Shown: positions 24,842 to 34,290 of the stretch, piece after piece
Numbering within the stretch: the stretch's first letter is position 1
Layout of the letters: every line of letters starts with the position of its first letter
DNA from: JAZKBN01 sp040388605
GTDB lineage: Bacteria; Bacteroidota; Bacteroidia; Cytophagales; Flexibacteraceae
NCBI GenBank assembly: GCA_040388605.1
Contig: JAZKBN010000031.1
Span: 1 to 64,000, forward strand
DNA: 64,000 bases
Reading direction: 5' to 3'
The notes under the pieces: generated by a model
Told to the model about the DNA's origin: nothing
The model's input: the letters and a program-made list of their open reading frames with translations, nothing else
The model's database searches: none
Translations under genes and position numbers: made by a program

Positions 24842-25684
24842 TCAGCCTTTTGCTGTATCCGTTTTTACAATCCCGTATTCCGTAAAGGCTTTTCCTTCCC
24901 TTTCAACCTGCCTGTACAAATCAAGGTTTTCCTGCGGACGCGGCAACAGCCTATGCCATAAATGGTATTGAACCGCCACGTTTTTCATGGTTTTAAACTG
25001 CATGCCCAAGAGCCTTAGCCTGAACTCTATGTCGGTATCTTCGCCTACCGACGGCTGCACATAGCGTTCATCGAAACCGTTGATGGCCAGCATGTCGGCT
25101 TTAAAAAGCGAGAAGTTGCTGCCGAGCAGTCCTTTGGCCTTGCGGTTTACAAGCCTTTGCAGCCAGGGCTGCGCAATGTAAAAACCGCGTTCTGCAAATA
25201 CTTCCTTCTGACCTTTTCCCCAGGCCGATATAAGCAATTGCAATTGTATGCGCTCCAATGAGCCGGACAGTACTTTTTGCTCGGTGAGGCTGTTGGTAAT
25301 GGCTTCCGGCAGGTTTACCCTGCGGCCGTTGAGCACCAGGCCTTTGCCGGCATTTTTTAAATGCTCCTCCACAAAGCATTTATGCGGAATGCAGTCGCCG
25401 TCGATAAAAATGAGGTACTCGCTGCGGGCGGCGGCAATGGCCCTGTTCATTATTTTATTCTTTTGGAAACCATTATCGGGCTGCCAAAGGTGGGTAACAG
25501 GGAACGGGAGCGTTGGTATCAGCGCTTCAATTTCAGCTACCGATTCCGGATTGCTGCCGTCGTCGGCGAGAATGAGCTCGAAGCCGGAAACGGTTTGGCG
25601 TTGCAGGCCGGCAAGCAACAGCCTCAGGTAATGTACCTTATTGTAAACGGCTATAATAATGGTGGCCTTTGGCAATGCCTGCAT
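24842..25684 (-). CDS. GT2-family glycosyltransferase
   Basis: 280 residues, no transmembrane segment. It opens ATIIIAVYNKVHYLRLLLAG and continues FELILADDGSNPESVAEIEA, the nucleotide-sugar-binding part of the GT-A fold. The DXD-type motif is IDGDCIPHKCFVEEHL. The later GSNFSLFKADMLAINGFDERY and GEDTDIEFRLRLLGMQF match the acceptor-side galactosyltransferase-like region seen in WcaA/hyaluronan-type enzymes. The acceptor is unknown. It lies 64 bases downstream of the acyl-CoA reductase gene on the same strand. Confidence 0.88.
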   Translation of the reverse strand: MQALPKATIIIAVYNKVHYLRLLLAGLQRQTVSGFELILADDGSNPESVAEIEALIPTLPFPVTHLWQPDNGFQKNKIMNRAIAAARSEYLIFIDGDCIPHKCFVEEHLKNAGKGLVLNGRRVNLPEAITNSLTEQKVLSGSLERIQLQLLISAWGKGQKEVFAERGFYIAQPWLQRLVNRKAKGLLGSNFSLFKADMLAINGFDERYVQPSVGEDTDIEFRLRLLGMQFKTMKNVAVQYHLWHRLLPRPQENLDLYRQVEREGKAFTEYGIVKTDTAKG

Positions 25685-25748
25685 AAGCTTGTTTTCTGCA
25701 GCGGGTTCAGGCCCGGTTTATTGGAATTTTATAGAGTACTGAAGCCTG

Positions 25749-26768
25749 TTAAGACAGCGATGCGAGAAATTTCAAGGTATCTACCCCGTCGGCAAAATCC
25801 CAGACATTAGGTAATTGCGCGGTACCGAAAGGTAAAGCTTCGGGCCAAACCGATGTACCTGTTGCCACCACGCATTGCAGTTTTGGCCGCAGGCCTTCCA
25901 GCTCTGCCTTTAAAGATTCAGCATCAGCATAAGTGCCGTAATGCATCACCGAAGGCGGGCTGCTTAAAGATTCCGCCTCGCGGACAAGCAAAGTACCTGT
26001 ATCGGTATAAGGGGCCAGGTTGAGCATGAACAGGGCACGGTGGTACTCGTAATTGTTCATGTACTTGGTATGCTCGTTCAGGCTCGGGTATTTGGCCAAT
26101 GAGTCAAGGAGAGGGAAAAAATCGTATCCTGCGGGTACAAACAGCTTGGTAACATTGCGGCAGCCCAGCCCGAAGTAAGCGAAAATATCATCGGCCAGCT
26201 CAGTAAGCTCAAGCTCGGTTTCCTTACCGGTTAGTATGGCTGCGCTGTTGCGGTTATGCCTGATTATATGCGGCTTGTTCCTGAAATAGTATTCGAAGTA
26301 GCGGGCCGTGTTATCGGAGCCGGTGGCAATATAGGCTTCGGCGTCGTTCAGGCGGTCTGATATAAGTATAAGCTCCTTCATGCGGGGCTCAATCTCGCAC
26401 AGCAAATCAAGCACGTAGGTCGGCAGGGCTTTATCTGATGCGCTGAGCCTGGCCATTAATACATGGCCGCTGAGCAATACGCAGAGGCTGTCGTGAAAAC
26501 CGGCGAAGGGAATATTGCCGGCCATTACCACACCGATTTTTTTAGGAGAATCTACAGGTTTAATGGGGTGGCCTGCCAAAAGCTCGGTAAGCTGGGCCGG
26601 GTGCAGCATATAAGCTATGCCGTTTATGGCCCTGCGGAGATTGGGTGCGGTAAACCACCTGTTTTCTATACTTACGCGTATAGCGAGGTTGGCAAAATCT
26701 TCGTCGCTGATTGCGGCCAGGCGTTCGCCGAGGGCTACAAAGGCAGCAACACGTTCATTAGTGGTCAT
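25749..26768 (-). CDS. LuxC-type acyl-CoA reductase
   Basis: About 339 residues in the LuxC/aldehyde-dehydrogenase superfamily: NIPFAGFHDSLCVLLSGHVL (cofactor region), KLSASDKALPTYVL-like substrate segment, TGSDNTARYFEYYFRNKPHI, and the catalytic cysteine in DIFAYFGLGCRNVTKLFVP. These enzymes reduce acyl-CoA to aldehyde; a downstream alcohol or alkane product is common. The ATG at 26768 starts directly before the domain; an upstream in-frame ATG at 26825 adds a serine/alanine-rich extension that looks spurious. No luciferase genes are present, so bioluminescence is excluded. Members in Bacteroidota are usually called acyl-CoA reductases without proven substrate. Confidence 0.85.
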   Translation of the reverse strand: MTTNERVAAFVALGERLAAISDEDFANLAIRVSIENRWFTAPNLRRAINGIAYMLHPAQLTELLAGHPIKPVDSPKKIGVVMAGNIPFAGFHDSLCVLLSGHVLMARLSASDKALPTYVLDLLCEIEPRMKELILISDRLNDAEAYIATGSDNTARYFEYYFRNKPHIIRHNRNSAAILTGKETELELTELADDIFAYFGLGCRNVTKLFVPAGYDFFPLLDSLAKYPSLNEHTKYMNNYEYHRALFMLNLAPYTDTGTLLVREAESLSSPPSVMHYGTYADAESLKAELEGLRPKLQCVVATGTSVWPEALPFGTAQLPNVWDFADGVDTLKFLASLS

Positions 26769-26915
26769 GGTATTTTTAAATGCATGGCTTGCCGAACAGG
26801 CCGAAAAAGCAGCCGGGCTTTCCATGCACCTGCAAAGCTATGAAAAATGCGGGCAGGGGTAACTATCGGGGCGCAGCAAGAGCTCGTTTAATTCCCGGCG
26901 CTCAATATACAGGTT

Positions 26916-27692
26916 CTACTTTACCAGGTAATAGTTCCTTTGCCTTGGCGGAATGGTTTCGGGCACCAATTTCGCTGTTTGTAATTTGCGTTTACCCTTA
27001 AGCGGTACGCAGCTTAGCCTGTAATAATCTTCAGGCTTTACAAACTGCTCGGCGTAAAATACTTCCGCCAGCTTTGCGCTGTCGTTAGGTTCAATGGTTT
27101 TGCTTACGTTCATTGCCGGGTTGCCTATGCGTTCGCCTGAGGCTTTAACGGGCTTGCCACTCCAATTGATAAACCAAATTTCGGTAACATAGGGTATGGC
27201 ACAATTTGCCGCTTTGGGGGCAGGTTTTTCTTTTGTAAGGGTATCGCTGCTTTGTTTCTTAAAATCAGGAACCTGTAATGTTACACGGTCATCATAGTTG
27301 TTATTGGTTTCACCGGTAACAATACCGTCTTCGGCAAACCAGGTATCGGTTTTATACCATTGAATACCGGCATCGGGGGCACTGGAATAATGGGCATGTT
27401 TTACTGCCCCGTCCGGGTAAAAATCGAAGCTTACGCTTGCATGTCCGGCTATGCGCCTTACCTGCTTTTCGTATATTTTTTGGCCTGCCCGGTTGTAAGC
27501 GGCGCAAAGGCCCCAACGCATATCGTTATCGTAGCAAACCGATGTGCTTACTTTCGGCTTCTCATTACTATGTGGCTTTGCCTTATTATATACCTGTTTA
27601 AAATAGGTAAATTGGCATTTAGGGTATTTGTCCTGCGCCGAAGTATTGCCTATACTTACAATTACCAAAATTAACCCGAGCAATGCTTTCAT
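26916..27692 (-). CDS. Secreted protein of unknown function
   Basis: 258 residues beginning with a short signal peptide, KALLGLILVIVSIGNTSAQ, cleaved after AQ. The mature part has repeated aromatic/basic motifs (FTYFKQVYNKAKPHSNEKPK, GQKIYEKQVRRIAGHASVSF) and two cysteine pairs, suggesting a small disulfide-stabilised domain, then ENVIWFINWSGKPVKASGER-like strands near the C-terminus. No family recognised. An in-frame ATG at 27782 is less likely because it would bury the signal peptide. Periplasmic or outer-membrane location is inferred. Confidence 0.65.
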   Translation of the reverse strand: MKALLGLILVIVSIGNTSAQDKYPKCQFTYFKQVYNKAKPHSNEKPKVSTSVCYDNDMRWGLCAAYNRAGQKIYEKQVRRIAGHASVSFDFYPDGAVKHAHYSSAPDAGIQWYKTDTWFAEDGIVTGETNNNYDDRVTLQVPDFKKQSSDTLTKEKPAPKAANCAIPYVTEIWFINWSGKPVKASGERIGNPAMNVSKTIEPNDSAKLAEVFYAEQFVKPEDYYRLSCVPLKGKRKLQTAKLVPETIPPRQRNYYLVK

Positions 27693-27827
27693 AAAAGCTA
27701 ATGTTTGCAGATAGACAAAATTAGCCCGGAATAGTTTAAAAAACTCATGTAAGCTAAGCTTAGCGCCCACATTGCAGCCCAATGATATTCGTAATAAAAT
27801 GCCTGTTGTTTTAACGGTTGCTTATAA

Positions 27828-27865
27828 AAAAGCCGCGCCCGAATTTTATACCGGGAGCGGCTTTT
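27828..27865 (-). terminator. Intrinsic terminator of the GH5 gene
   Basis: On the minus strand AAAAGCCGC / GCGGCTTTT with a run of six T after the stem; it works in both directions but the T-run favours the minus strand. Confidence 0.85.
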
Positions 27866-27894
27866 GACTTTCAGCAATTACGTTTGGCAATTGC

Positions 27895-29871
27895 CTATTC
27901 CTTTACAAAGCGGGCAGTTTGGCTGCCGCTGCGCACGGCATAAACGCCGGGCAAAAGGCTGCTTATGTTTAGTTCTTTCAGCAGGCTGCTGCCTGCGGTT
28001 TGTGCAACCATACGGCCCTGTGCATCGTAGATGCTCACAAGCGCTGCCGACGATTCAATATGCAGCATATTCCCGGCCGGGTTTGGTGAAAGCTTTAAAG
28101 CAGTATGGGGGCTTAAAACCGGGCCGGTACCGTTAACGCTTGTGAATTGCAGGCTGCGCACATTAAAGCCTGCTTTTTCAATATAGAACCTGAGCGTATG
28201 CACACCATCTGGTATGCTCACATTTCCGAGGTTAAAATCATTAAAAGTGGTCCATGAGCCGGTTCCGCCGAATGTAAAAGCAGGCAGAATTACATTTCCG
28301 TCGAGCTCCAGCCTGATTCTGCCGCCTGCGCCTGCCGAAGCAGCGCTCATTTTTACGCCATAGCTGTCGTTGGCATTGTCTACGGTAAGGGTGTAGTCCA
28401 TCCATTCGTTGTCTTCTGTCCAGCCTATGTTGGGTATGCTTGCACCGGTGGGCAGCTGAATGTCTATGGCATCGTTACGATACCAGTTGCCCTGGTTGTG
28501 CAGGTTGCTTTGGTTGCTGCTTTGGTTCCAGTAACTGCTGCTTTTGCAGCCTACACCGTTGCCCGAACCCATGTTAAAATCGCAAAGGCTTATAAGACCG
28601 GGTATGTGCAGGTCTTTGAAAGGAACGGCACGGGTAAGAAAATCAGGGCGGGTAAGCGCATCAATATAATCTTTACGGAAATCGAGGGTGGGTCGCCAAA
28701 CAAGGCCCTGGTAAAATTCGTGTAAAGACTGTGTTGCAACTGTCGGGCTCGGTTTTGGCCCGGTGCCGGCCCAATAATTTATAATGGCCTGGTAGCCGGG
28801 CGTAATGGGAATGTTTACAATGCCGCCAATGGTATTTACTTTCTTATAAGTCCAGATGCACCAGCCCCAGCCGCGGGCTTCAAAGTCTTTAATTTCGGTG
28901 GCTATCCAGGTATTGCTGTTCTCGCCGAATTCGCCGAGCCAAACGGGCACATCCATCTGTATGCTGCGGTTGGTAAGGTCAGGTATATTGGTGTTGGGTA
29001 TAACGGTCCAATAAGCGTGCACCGAAAGACACATGTTGTCATCGAAGCGCTTGGTGGGTGTGGTATTATCTACAATATTGTTGATTGAATAGGCCCAGTT
29101 ATTTGCCTCGGCAATAAGCATGTGGTTTCTGTCTACAAGGCGTATGCTGTCGCGGCATTGCTTGTAGAAGTTAATCACCTTAATGGTATCGGCGCCATAG
29201 ATTTGCGGCTCGTTCAGCAGGTCGTAACCGCCTATTACGGTTTCGTTGGCATAACGGCGTGCAATGCTTTTCCATACCGATGCGGCAATTTTTTGGTTAT
29301 TGTTTACATACCAAAACAGGTTAACAGGCTGGTTATGGTCGGCATGCGGACCTTCGTTCTGGCTGCCCGGGGCGCAGTGCAAATCAGGTATAACATACAT
29401 ATTGCTTTCGCGGCACCAGTTCACCACGCTGTCGAGCCAGCGAAAGCCGTCGTTTTTGAGGCGGTTGCTCGTAGTATCGTAAAAATCGGCGTAGTGGAAG
29501 GGAACGCGAACGTGGTTAAAGCCCAGCGTGCGCATGTGCTGAATGTCGGCACGGGTAATCCAGGTGAGGCGCTGCTCGTTTTTCAGATCCCAGGCAGTTT
29601 GCTCGCTGCCTGTAACATCCTGTATACCTTTGAAAATGCCGCGGGGTGTATCTATGTTTCGGGCAGGCGCAACACCGGCTATAATGTAACCCTCAGGCAC
29701 CATCCAGCTGCCGAGGTTGGTTCCGCGCAGCAATACAGGCCCGTTATCGTTTACAATGCGGGTGCCCTGCCTGCGCAGGAAACCTTGTGCGGAAACAATG
29801 TTAGCGGCCAGCAGCAGGGCCGCAAATAGTATAAGGCCCGGCTTCTTCGCGAGGCTGTTTAATGATAACAT
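27895..29871 (-). CDS. Secreted GH5 glycanase with CBM6 and T9SS sorting domain
   Basis: 658 residues from the ATG at 29871 (an upstream ATG at 29898 is possible). A signal peptide ends near AANIVSAQG. The GH5 catalytic barrel spans about 25-340: RGTNLGSWMVPEGYI, then the acid/base glutamate E221 in YDLLNEPQIYG and the nucleophile E314 in VWLGEFGEN, both intact. A CBM6-like beta-sandwich follows (about 420-560; MDYTLTVDNANDSYGVKMSA). The C-terminal 80 residues are a T9SS type A domain starting LKLSPNPAGN and ending RSGSQTARFVKE. The substrate is not fixed: GH5 includes cellulases, mannanases and exo-glucanases. It is exported across the outer membrane by the T9SS, consistent with the PorE-like gene. 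Confidence 0.92.
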   Translation of the reverse strand: MLSLNSLAKKPGLILFAALLLAANIVSAQGFLRRQGTRIVNDNGPVLLRGTNLGSWMVPEGYIIAGVAPARNIDTPRGIFKGIQDVTGSEQTAWDLKNEQRLTWITRADIQHMRTLGFNHVRVPFHYADFYDTTSNRLKNDGFRWLDSVVNWCRESNMYVIPDLHCAPGSQNEGPHADHNQPVNLFWYVNNNQKIAASVWKSIARRYANETVIGGYDLLNEPQIYGADTIKVINFYKQCRDSIRLVDRNHMLIAEANNWAYSINNIVDNTTPTKRFDDNMCLSVHAYWTVIPNTNIPDLTNRSIQMDVPVWLGEFGENSNTWIATEIKDFEARGWGWCIWTYKKVNTIGGIVNIPITPGYQAIINYWAGTGPKPSPTVATQSLHEFYQGLVWRPTLDFRKDYIDALTRPDFLTRAVPFKDLHIPGLISLCDFNMGSGNGVGCKSSSYWNQSSNQSNLHNQGNWYRNDAIDIQLPTGASIPNIGWTEDNEWMDYTLTVDNANDSYGVKMSAASAGAGGRIRLELDGNVILPAFTFGGTGSWTTFNDFNLGNVSIPDGVHTLRFYIEKAGFNVRSLQFTSVNGTGPVLSPHTALKLSPNPAGNMLHIESSAALVSIYDAQGRMVAQTAGSSLLKELNISSLLPGVYAVRSGSQTARFVKE

Positions 29872-30000
29872 GTAATTTGGCTTGTTTCCTGCGGGCATAA
29901 CGCATGCCTGCGGGTTTACTAATGCAATTTGGGGAAAATTAGGGGGAATGGCAAACGGGGGTCAGTTTGTACTTTGAAATTGAACAAAAAACCTTTAAAT

Positions 30001-30054
30001 AAAAAAAACGGGCATAACAGAAATTCCGGAAACCCCGAATTGCTTGTCTGCCCG
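30001..30054 (-). terminator. Intrinsic terminator of the 34290-30088 operon
   Basis: On the minus strand CGGGCA / TGCCCG plus inner AATTC-CGG pairing, then a run of eight T. It is well placed for the ABC exporter gene that ends the operon. Confidence 0.8.
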
Positions 30055-30087
30055 GATTAATAACCGGAATCGCATGTTTAACCTCCG

Positions 30088-31869
30088 TTATTTATAAGTG
30101 CTTTCTGTGTTACTTTCAGCATTGACTGTTTCTGCCGCTGCCAATTCTGAAAATACGCCTTCGGCAAAAAGCAACTCATTGTAGGTGCCTTGCTGCACAA
30201 CCGTGCCATTGCTGCCCATAACTATTATTCGGTCTGCCTCAGTTAGTATGTTAAGTCTATGCACAACAGAAACAATTGTGCGGCCGGTTGAAAGCAATTG
30301 ACTGTATATTTTTGCTTCCGTTAAATTGTCGATTGCTGAAGTAGCCTCATCAAGAACTATAATAGGCTTTTCGTGATTAATAAATGCTCGTGAAATGCTT
30401 ATTCTTTGTCTTTGACCGCCACTAAGGTTTGTGCCTCTTTCAGTAATTAAGCTATCCAAGCCGTTTTTGCGTTCTGCAATGAATCCGCATAAGCCGCTTT
30501 TTGCTGCCGCATCCATTAGTTCATTATCGGTTACATAACGCTTGGCGCCAAAAACCATGTTTTCTCTTAATGTACCTTTAAAAATAAAAGGGCTTTGAGG
30601 AACGTACATAATGTGAAGTGCAAGATTAGCACGAGACAGGTTGTTGTGCGGAATGCCGTTTATATACACCAGACCTAGCCCGTTGCTTATCATCAGTATA
30701 TTCCTGAGAAGCGATGTTTTACCGCAACCGCTTGGGCCAACCAAGCCTACGAACTCACCCTTATATATATTAGCCGATACGTTGCTGATGATATTTCGAC
30801 CCGCCAAGCCGGCCGATTCGTAACTCAGGTTTTCAATCTTGATTGCTATTTTGTCGGTGGAAACATTCGTATGAACGGAATGCATTGAATATGAAGGGTC
30901 CTGCGGAAATTCAGTTAATATATTGAGCATTTCTTTAGCCCTGAGTGCGCTTTCCTGCAGCTCATCAAAATACCTGTATATTTCTTCAACGGGCTTAACG
31001 GCTGCCATAAACAGCAATGAATTAGTAATAATACTGCCAAAGCTTATACGATGGTTTACGGCCAGGTAAGCTGAAACGGCAAGCAAAACAATATGGAATA
31101 TCCATTTTATGCTGTTCCTTGTTGCGTTAAAAATTACCATTGATTTATGGTGACCGAAGTCGCCAGCCCTGATTTCTGTCGCAATTCCCGATATTTTCGA
31201 CAACTGTTCGTTTACATAGTCAGCTATTCGTATTTCCTCAATCCCATAAATCATTTCCGAAATGGCTGCCTGCATGTTTTCATTAGATTTCATTATGCCT
31301 GCACGAACTCCGTTTTGATTCTTAAGCTGCCATATAACCACAATTGCGCAGAGTGGTAATATGACAATCAGTACAGAACCCACCACCATGCTCTGCCTAA
31401 AGGCAAAATATATAGCGAAAACCATAATGAAGAACGACGGAACTAAATCAGTAAAAACAAGTTTAACCAGCTTTACAGAACCGCTAACAGAACTCTCAAG
31501 CTTAGAAGTAAGCCCGCCTGTTCTTTGCTCATTAAGGAAATCGAGATCAAGGCGAAGGATTTTTGCTGCAGCCTTTAATTTCAGTGCTGCAGAGAAATCA
31601 GTAGCCACGTTTTCAACCATCAACTTCCTGCCGGCTGCTGTAAAATCGTTCAGAAGGTAGCATAGGGCAAGCATAATTAAAGGATAAACCATGTTTCCTG
31701 AGCTCATGCATGCATCTACAAACCTGCCCATAAATTCAGGCACAAGCGAGGTGAACAAACCGGCTGCCAGTGCCGGCAAAGCAGCTAGGGCTATTAATAG
31801 CTTGCTCCTGCCTGGCATTAGAGCCGCCAGGCTGAGGAACAGCCGAATTACCGTTATTTTCTTTTCCAT
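30088..31869 (-). CDS. ABC exporter, fused permease-ATPase
   Basis: 593 residues: an N-terminal six-helix transmembrane domain (1-320) and a C-terminal nucleotide-binding domain. The NBD has Walker A GPSGCGKT (378-385), Q-loop YVPQSPFIF, signature LSGGQ (482-486), Walker B IIVLDE (503-508) and the H-loop VVHRLN. This is the half-transporter layout of exporters of lipids, peptides or drugs. It is the last gene of a four-gene operon, one base after the ion-transporter gene. No peptidase domain (C39) precedes the TMD, so a bacteriocin-processing role is not indicated. The substrate is unknown. Confidence 0.93.
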   Translation of the reverse strand: MEKKITVIRLFLSLAALMPGRSKLLIALAALPALAAGLFTSLVPEFMGRFVDACMSSGNMVYPLIMLALCYLLNDFTAAGRKLMVENVATDFSAALKLKAAAKILRLDLDFLNEQRTGGLTSKLESSVSGSVKLVKLVFTDLVPSFFIMVFAIYFAFRQSMVVGSVLIVILPLCAIVVIWQLKNQNGVRAGIMKSNENMQAAISEMIYGIEEIRIADYVNEQLSKISGIATEIRAGDFGHHKSMVIFNATRNSIKWIFHIVLLAVSAYLAVNHRISFGSIITNSLLFMAAVKPVEEIYRYFDELQESALRAKEMLNILTEFPQDPSYSMHSVHTNVSTDKIAIKIENLSYESAGLAGRNIISNVSANIYKGEFVGLVGPSGCGKTSLLRNILMISNGLGLVYINGIPHNNLSRANLALHIMYVPQSPFIFKGTLRENMVFGAKRYVTDNELMDAAAKSGLCGFIAERKNGLDSLITERGTNLSGGQRQRISISRAFINHEKPIIVLDEATSAIDNLTEAKIYSQLLSTGRTIVSVVHRLNILTEADRIIVMGSNGTVVQQGTYNELLFAEGVFSELAAAETVNAESNTESTYK

Positions 31870-31870
31870 A

Positions 31871-33178
31871 TCAGTATAGCTTAATAAGTATGTATGAAAT
31901 ATTTACAGAATAAATAATGAAAGCACCTGTAAAGCCGGGTAAAAGGTAATCCCTGAAATTATAAGCATACTTTTTACCATCGGCTTCAACATGGAACTGC
32001 TCGCTTAGGTTTGCCATTAGCGGTCCGGCTGTTGCGCTCGTCATTAGCAGGCTGCTGCCTGCACATATTGAAAGTACAAAGCAGGAAAGCACCATATTTT
32101 CAGGAAACATAGGGTTCAGAATTTCAACTACCGGGAACATGGCCACCGTTGAAGGGCCCGCTGAAACAACTCCAGTAACTATTGTGGTAACAGAAACGAA
32201 CATAATGAGCATGAGAACCTTGTTTGACTTAAACCCCAAAAGGAAATCTGCCAGGCGGTTCAGAAGGCCGGTTTGTTGAATTGAAACCACAATTACGAAC
32301 AGGCAGAGGTAGTATATAAAAATACCTGCTTCCGTTTTCTTTATTTTTTCCTCGGCAGTACGCCCATAGTTTATGCATAAGGCAAGCACCAGGAAGCCGC
32401 CAATTGAAACCTTAGTTGCATTAAAGCCTGATGTCCAGCAAAAGACCATTCCAAGGAAAATAAACAGGGACGGAAGCAGCACCTTTTGATTGATCTTTAC
32501 ATTCCTGTATAGCGCTTTAGTTAATACTACTGATGTAATTTCTTCATCATGCGTAGTAAGCAGCGGTTTAAAGCTGTAAAACAGCAAGGCCGTACTTAGG
32601 CAAAGGCCAATAGAAACCAAGAGTAAGGGCGATGTACAGAGCAGGTAAGACTTAAAGGTTATAACTCCTTTACTCAGCATATAGAGCGCAGGAAAATCGC
32701 CGATTGGTGTGCTTGCGCCGCCCAGGTTTGAACTTACTACCAGCATACCGAACAGGATTTGCAGGAACCTCTTAGAAGTGTTTATTTGCCTGAGGGTACC
32801 TATCATAGGCGGTATGAGCAGTAACAGGCACTGATAATTGTCCATAAAGCAAGACACAGTGTAGGTTACCAGGCTGAAGACAATAATAATGAGCCAACCT
32901 TTACCTTGGCCCGCCACGGCAAGCTTCCTGGTAAGCACCTCAAACACCTTGCTTTCTACTACCACCTCACCGAAAAGCTGTAACGAAAGTAAAATGGCAA
33001 GTACATCAAGCGGGAGCAGCCTGAAGAATTCATCAAGGCCAAAGGCACCTGTGGTGCTGATAAGCAGCGCCGCTGTCGCGCCGCTTGCTATAATTATATG
33101 CCGCATATTGCGGAATACGCCCTGTAATCCAATACTAAGGAGGGCATTAACTAAGATTATTGATGTGGTCAGGTTCAT
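31871..33178 (-). CDS. 12-TM SLC13/ArsB-superfamily ion transporter
   Basis: 435 residues, about 11-12 hydrophobic segments and almost no soluble part. The conserved segment LVVSSNLGGASTPIGDFPAL (near residue 145) matches the NxGGxxTPxGDPP pattern of NhaD/ArsB/CitMHS-type carriers. A second half-repeat occurs as GVVSAGPSTVAMFPVVEIL with SSLLMTSATAGPLM, as in this two-repeat fold. Sodium/proton, arsenite or organic-anion transport are all possible. The ATG at 33178 fits better than the upstream TTG; it overlaps the previous gene by 32 bases, so translation is coupled. Confidence 0.85.
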   Translation of the reverse strand: MNLTTSIILVNALLSIGLQGVFRNMRHIIIASGATAALLISTTGAFGLDEFFRLLPLDVLAILLSLQLFGEVVVESKVFEVLTRKLAVAGQGKGWLIIIVFSLVTYTVSCFMDNYQCLLLLIPPMIGTLRQINTSKRFLQILFGMLVVSSNLGGASTPIGDFPALYMLSKGVITFKSYLLCTSPLLLVSIGLCLSTALLFYSFKPLLTTHDEEITSVVLTKALYRNVKINQKVLLPSLFIFLGMVFCWTSGFNATKVSIGGFLVLALCINYGRTAEEKIKKTEAGIFIYYLCLFVIVVSIQQTGLLNRLADFLLGFKSNKVLMLIMFVSVTTIVTGVVSAGPSTVAMFPVVEILNPMFPENMVLSCFVLSICAGSSLLMTSATAGPLMANLSEQFHVEADGKKYAYNFRDYLLPGFTGAFIIYSVNISYILIKLY

Positions 33179-33812
33179 TTTGAGCTGTTTTTGGTTCAAA
33201 TGAAATTATAGTATGAAAGAGTTCCTGGTACACTTTAGTGAGCAGGCATAATGACCCGGTACGGTCTTCATCAGGATCAATGCAAAGATTGCTGCAAAGC
33301 TTGATTCCAATAATGCGGCCCGGTCTGTTTTGCAGGTTTTCATTAAGCATGGCTGCCGGATAGCTGTAAGCCCAGCAGGTGCCGTCTGTTAAGCTGAAAA
33401 ATGGCACAAACAGTATAGCGTCACCGTAAATAATGTCAGTAGCCTGTTCCAGATCATGTATAGTTATGTTGCTGTGGCAGTTAAGTAAAAACCTTTCAGT
33501 ATTAATTTTACTGCTGTTGGGCACTATAACTACATTTTTCTGCCCGGTATTGCCATAAAGATGCAATCCGTCCAGGAAGAAGGTTTCAATACCGGCAAAA
33601 ATTATCCTTGGGTACTTATTAGAGCACACTGCAATACGTTGGTTAAGTATTTCGGTTTCAGATTTAAAACCGTCTGCCATTAGAGCAGAGCTTTGTGCAA
33701 AGGCACAAAGCGGATCGTTGCCATCAATAGCGCCAATGGCGGCATATTTTAAATTAGCCGAGCTTAAAATACCAAGCTCGGCTATTGCGTGAAAATTCTT
33801 AACCTTTTGCAT
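33147..33812 (-). CDS. Unrecognised soluble protein of the transporter operon
   Basis: 221 residues, cytosolic, mixed alpha/beta. Readable blocks are KNFHAIAELGILSSANLKYA, the strand IIFAGIETFFLDGLHLYG, KNVVIVPNSS, then DLEQATDIIYGDAILFVPFF, SLTDGTCWAYSYPAAMLN and RPGRIIGIKLCSNLCIDP. No motif I can name. The alternation of hydrophobic strands and helices suggests a Rossmann-like or hydrolase-like fold (inference). It overlaps the 163-residue gene upstream by 14 bases and the transporter downstream by 32 bases, so it belongs to one transcript and is probably made in balance with both. Confidence 0.75.
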   Translation of the reverse strand: MQKVKNFHAIAELGILSSANLKYAAIGAIDGNDPLCAFAQSSALMADGFKSETEILNQRIAVCSNKYPRIIFAGIETFFLDGLHLYGNTGQKNVVIVPNSSKINTERFLLNCHSNITIHDLEQATDIIYGDAILFVPFFSLTDGTCWAYSYPAAMLNENLQNRPGRIIGIKLCSNLCIDPDEDRTGSLCLLTKVYQELFHTIISFEPKTAQNEPDHINNLS

Positions 33813-34290
33813 TGTCCGGGGCTTGGGTTGCAGGTGAAGCTGTCAGAATTTCGATTGCATTACGCAGCACCGCGAGCAAAAGCAGATCGCGGAGCACATC
33901 ATGAGGTGCGCCCATTCCGAGTTCGTTCAAAGCAGGCGCAGAAACATGTATGCCATTAAGTACCTCAACCGGCAGTTCAAGCGGATATAAGAAACCAGAT
34001 TGCGGTGTGTGGTGCATATCGGCAAAAACCGGTATGCCTTTAATATAATCGGGTTTGTTGCCGGTAAGCTCCGAAACAAGGTCAAGTAATTGGCCTGCTT
34101 CCTTAATTAGCAGGCTTGTTCTTAATTGCTTATGAGGGGGGCCTTCGAACATTATGTTTCTGAGTACCCAATCGGCTTCTTCGGGCTCGCGGAAAACATT
34201 TTTTAAAATTACATGCGGTTTTACGGCCGCAAAATCTCCTGCGCCGTAGGGCAGGTAGCTTCGTAAATTGTGATGATGTGGGTGATACAT
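33799..34290 (-). CDS. Unrecognised soluble protein, first gene of the transporter operon
   Basis: 163 residues. The N-terminus is histidine-rich (MYHPHHHNLRSYLPYGAGDF), followed by KPHVILKNVFREPEEADWVL and a middle with FADMHHTPQSGFLYPLELPV, then a helical C-terminus DVLRDLLLLAVLRNAIEIL. The His clusters (HPHHH and MHH) could bind a metal, which would fit an operon with an ion carrier; this is inference. No family recognised. It starts the operon with an ATG and overlaps the next gene by 14 bases. Confidence 0.7.
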   Translation of the reverse strand: MYHPHHHNLRSYLPYGAGDFAAVKPHVILKNVFREPEEADWVLRNIMFEGPPHKQLRTSLLIKEAGQLLDLVSELTGNKPDYIKGIPVFADMHHTPQSGFLYPLELPVEVLNGIHVSAPALNELGMGAPHDVLRDLLLLAVLRNAIEILTASPATQAPDNAKG

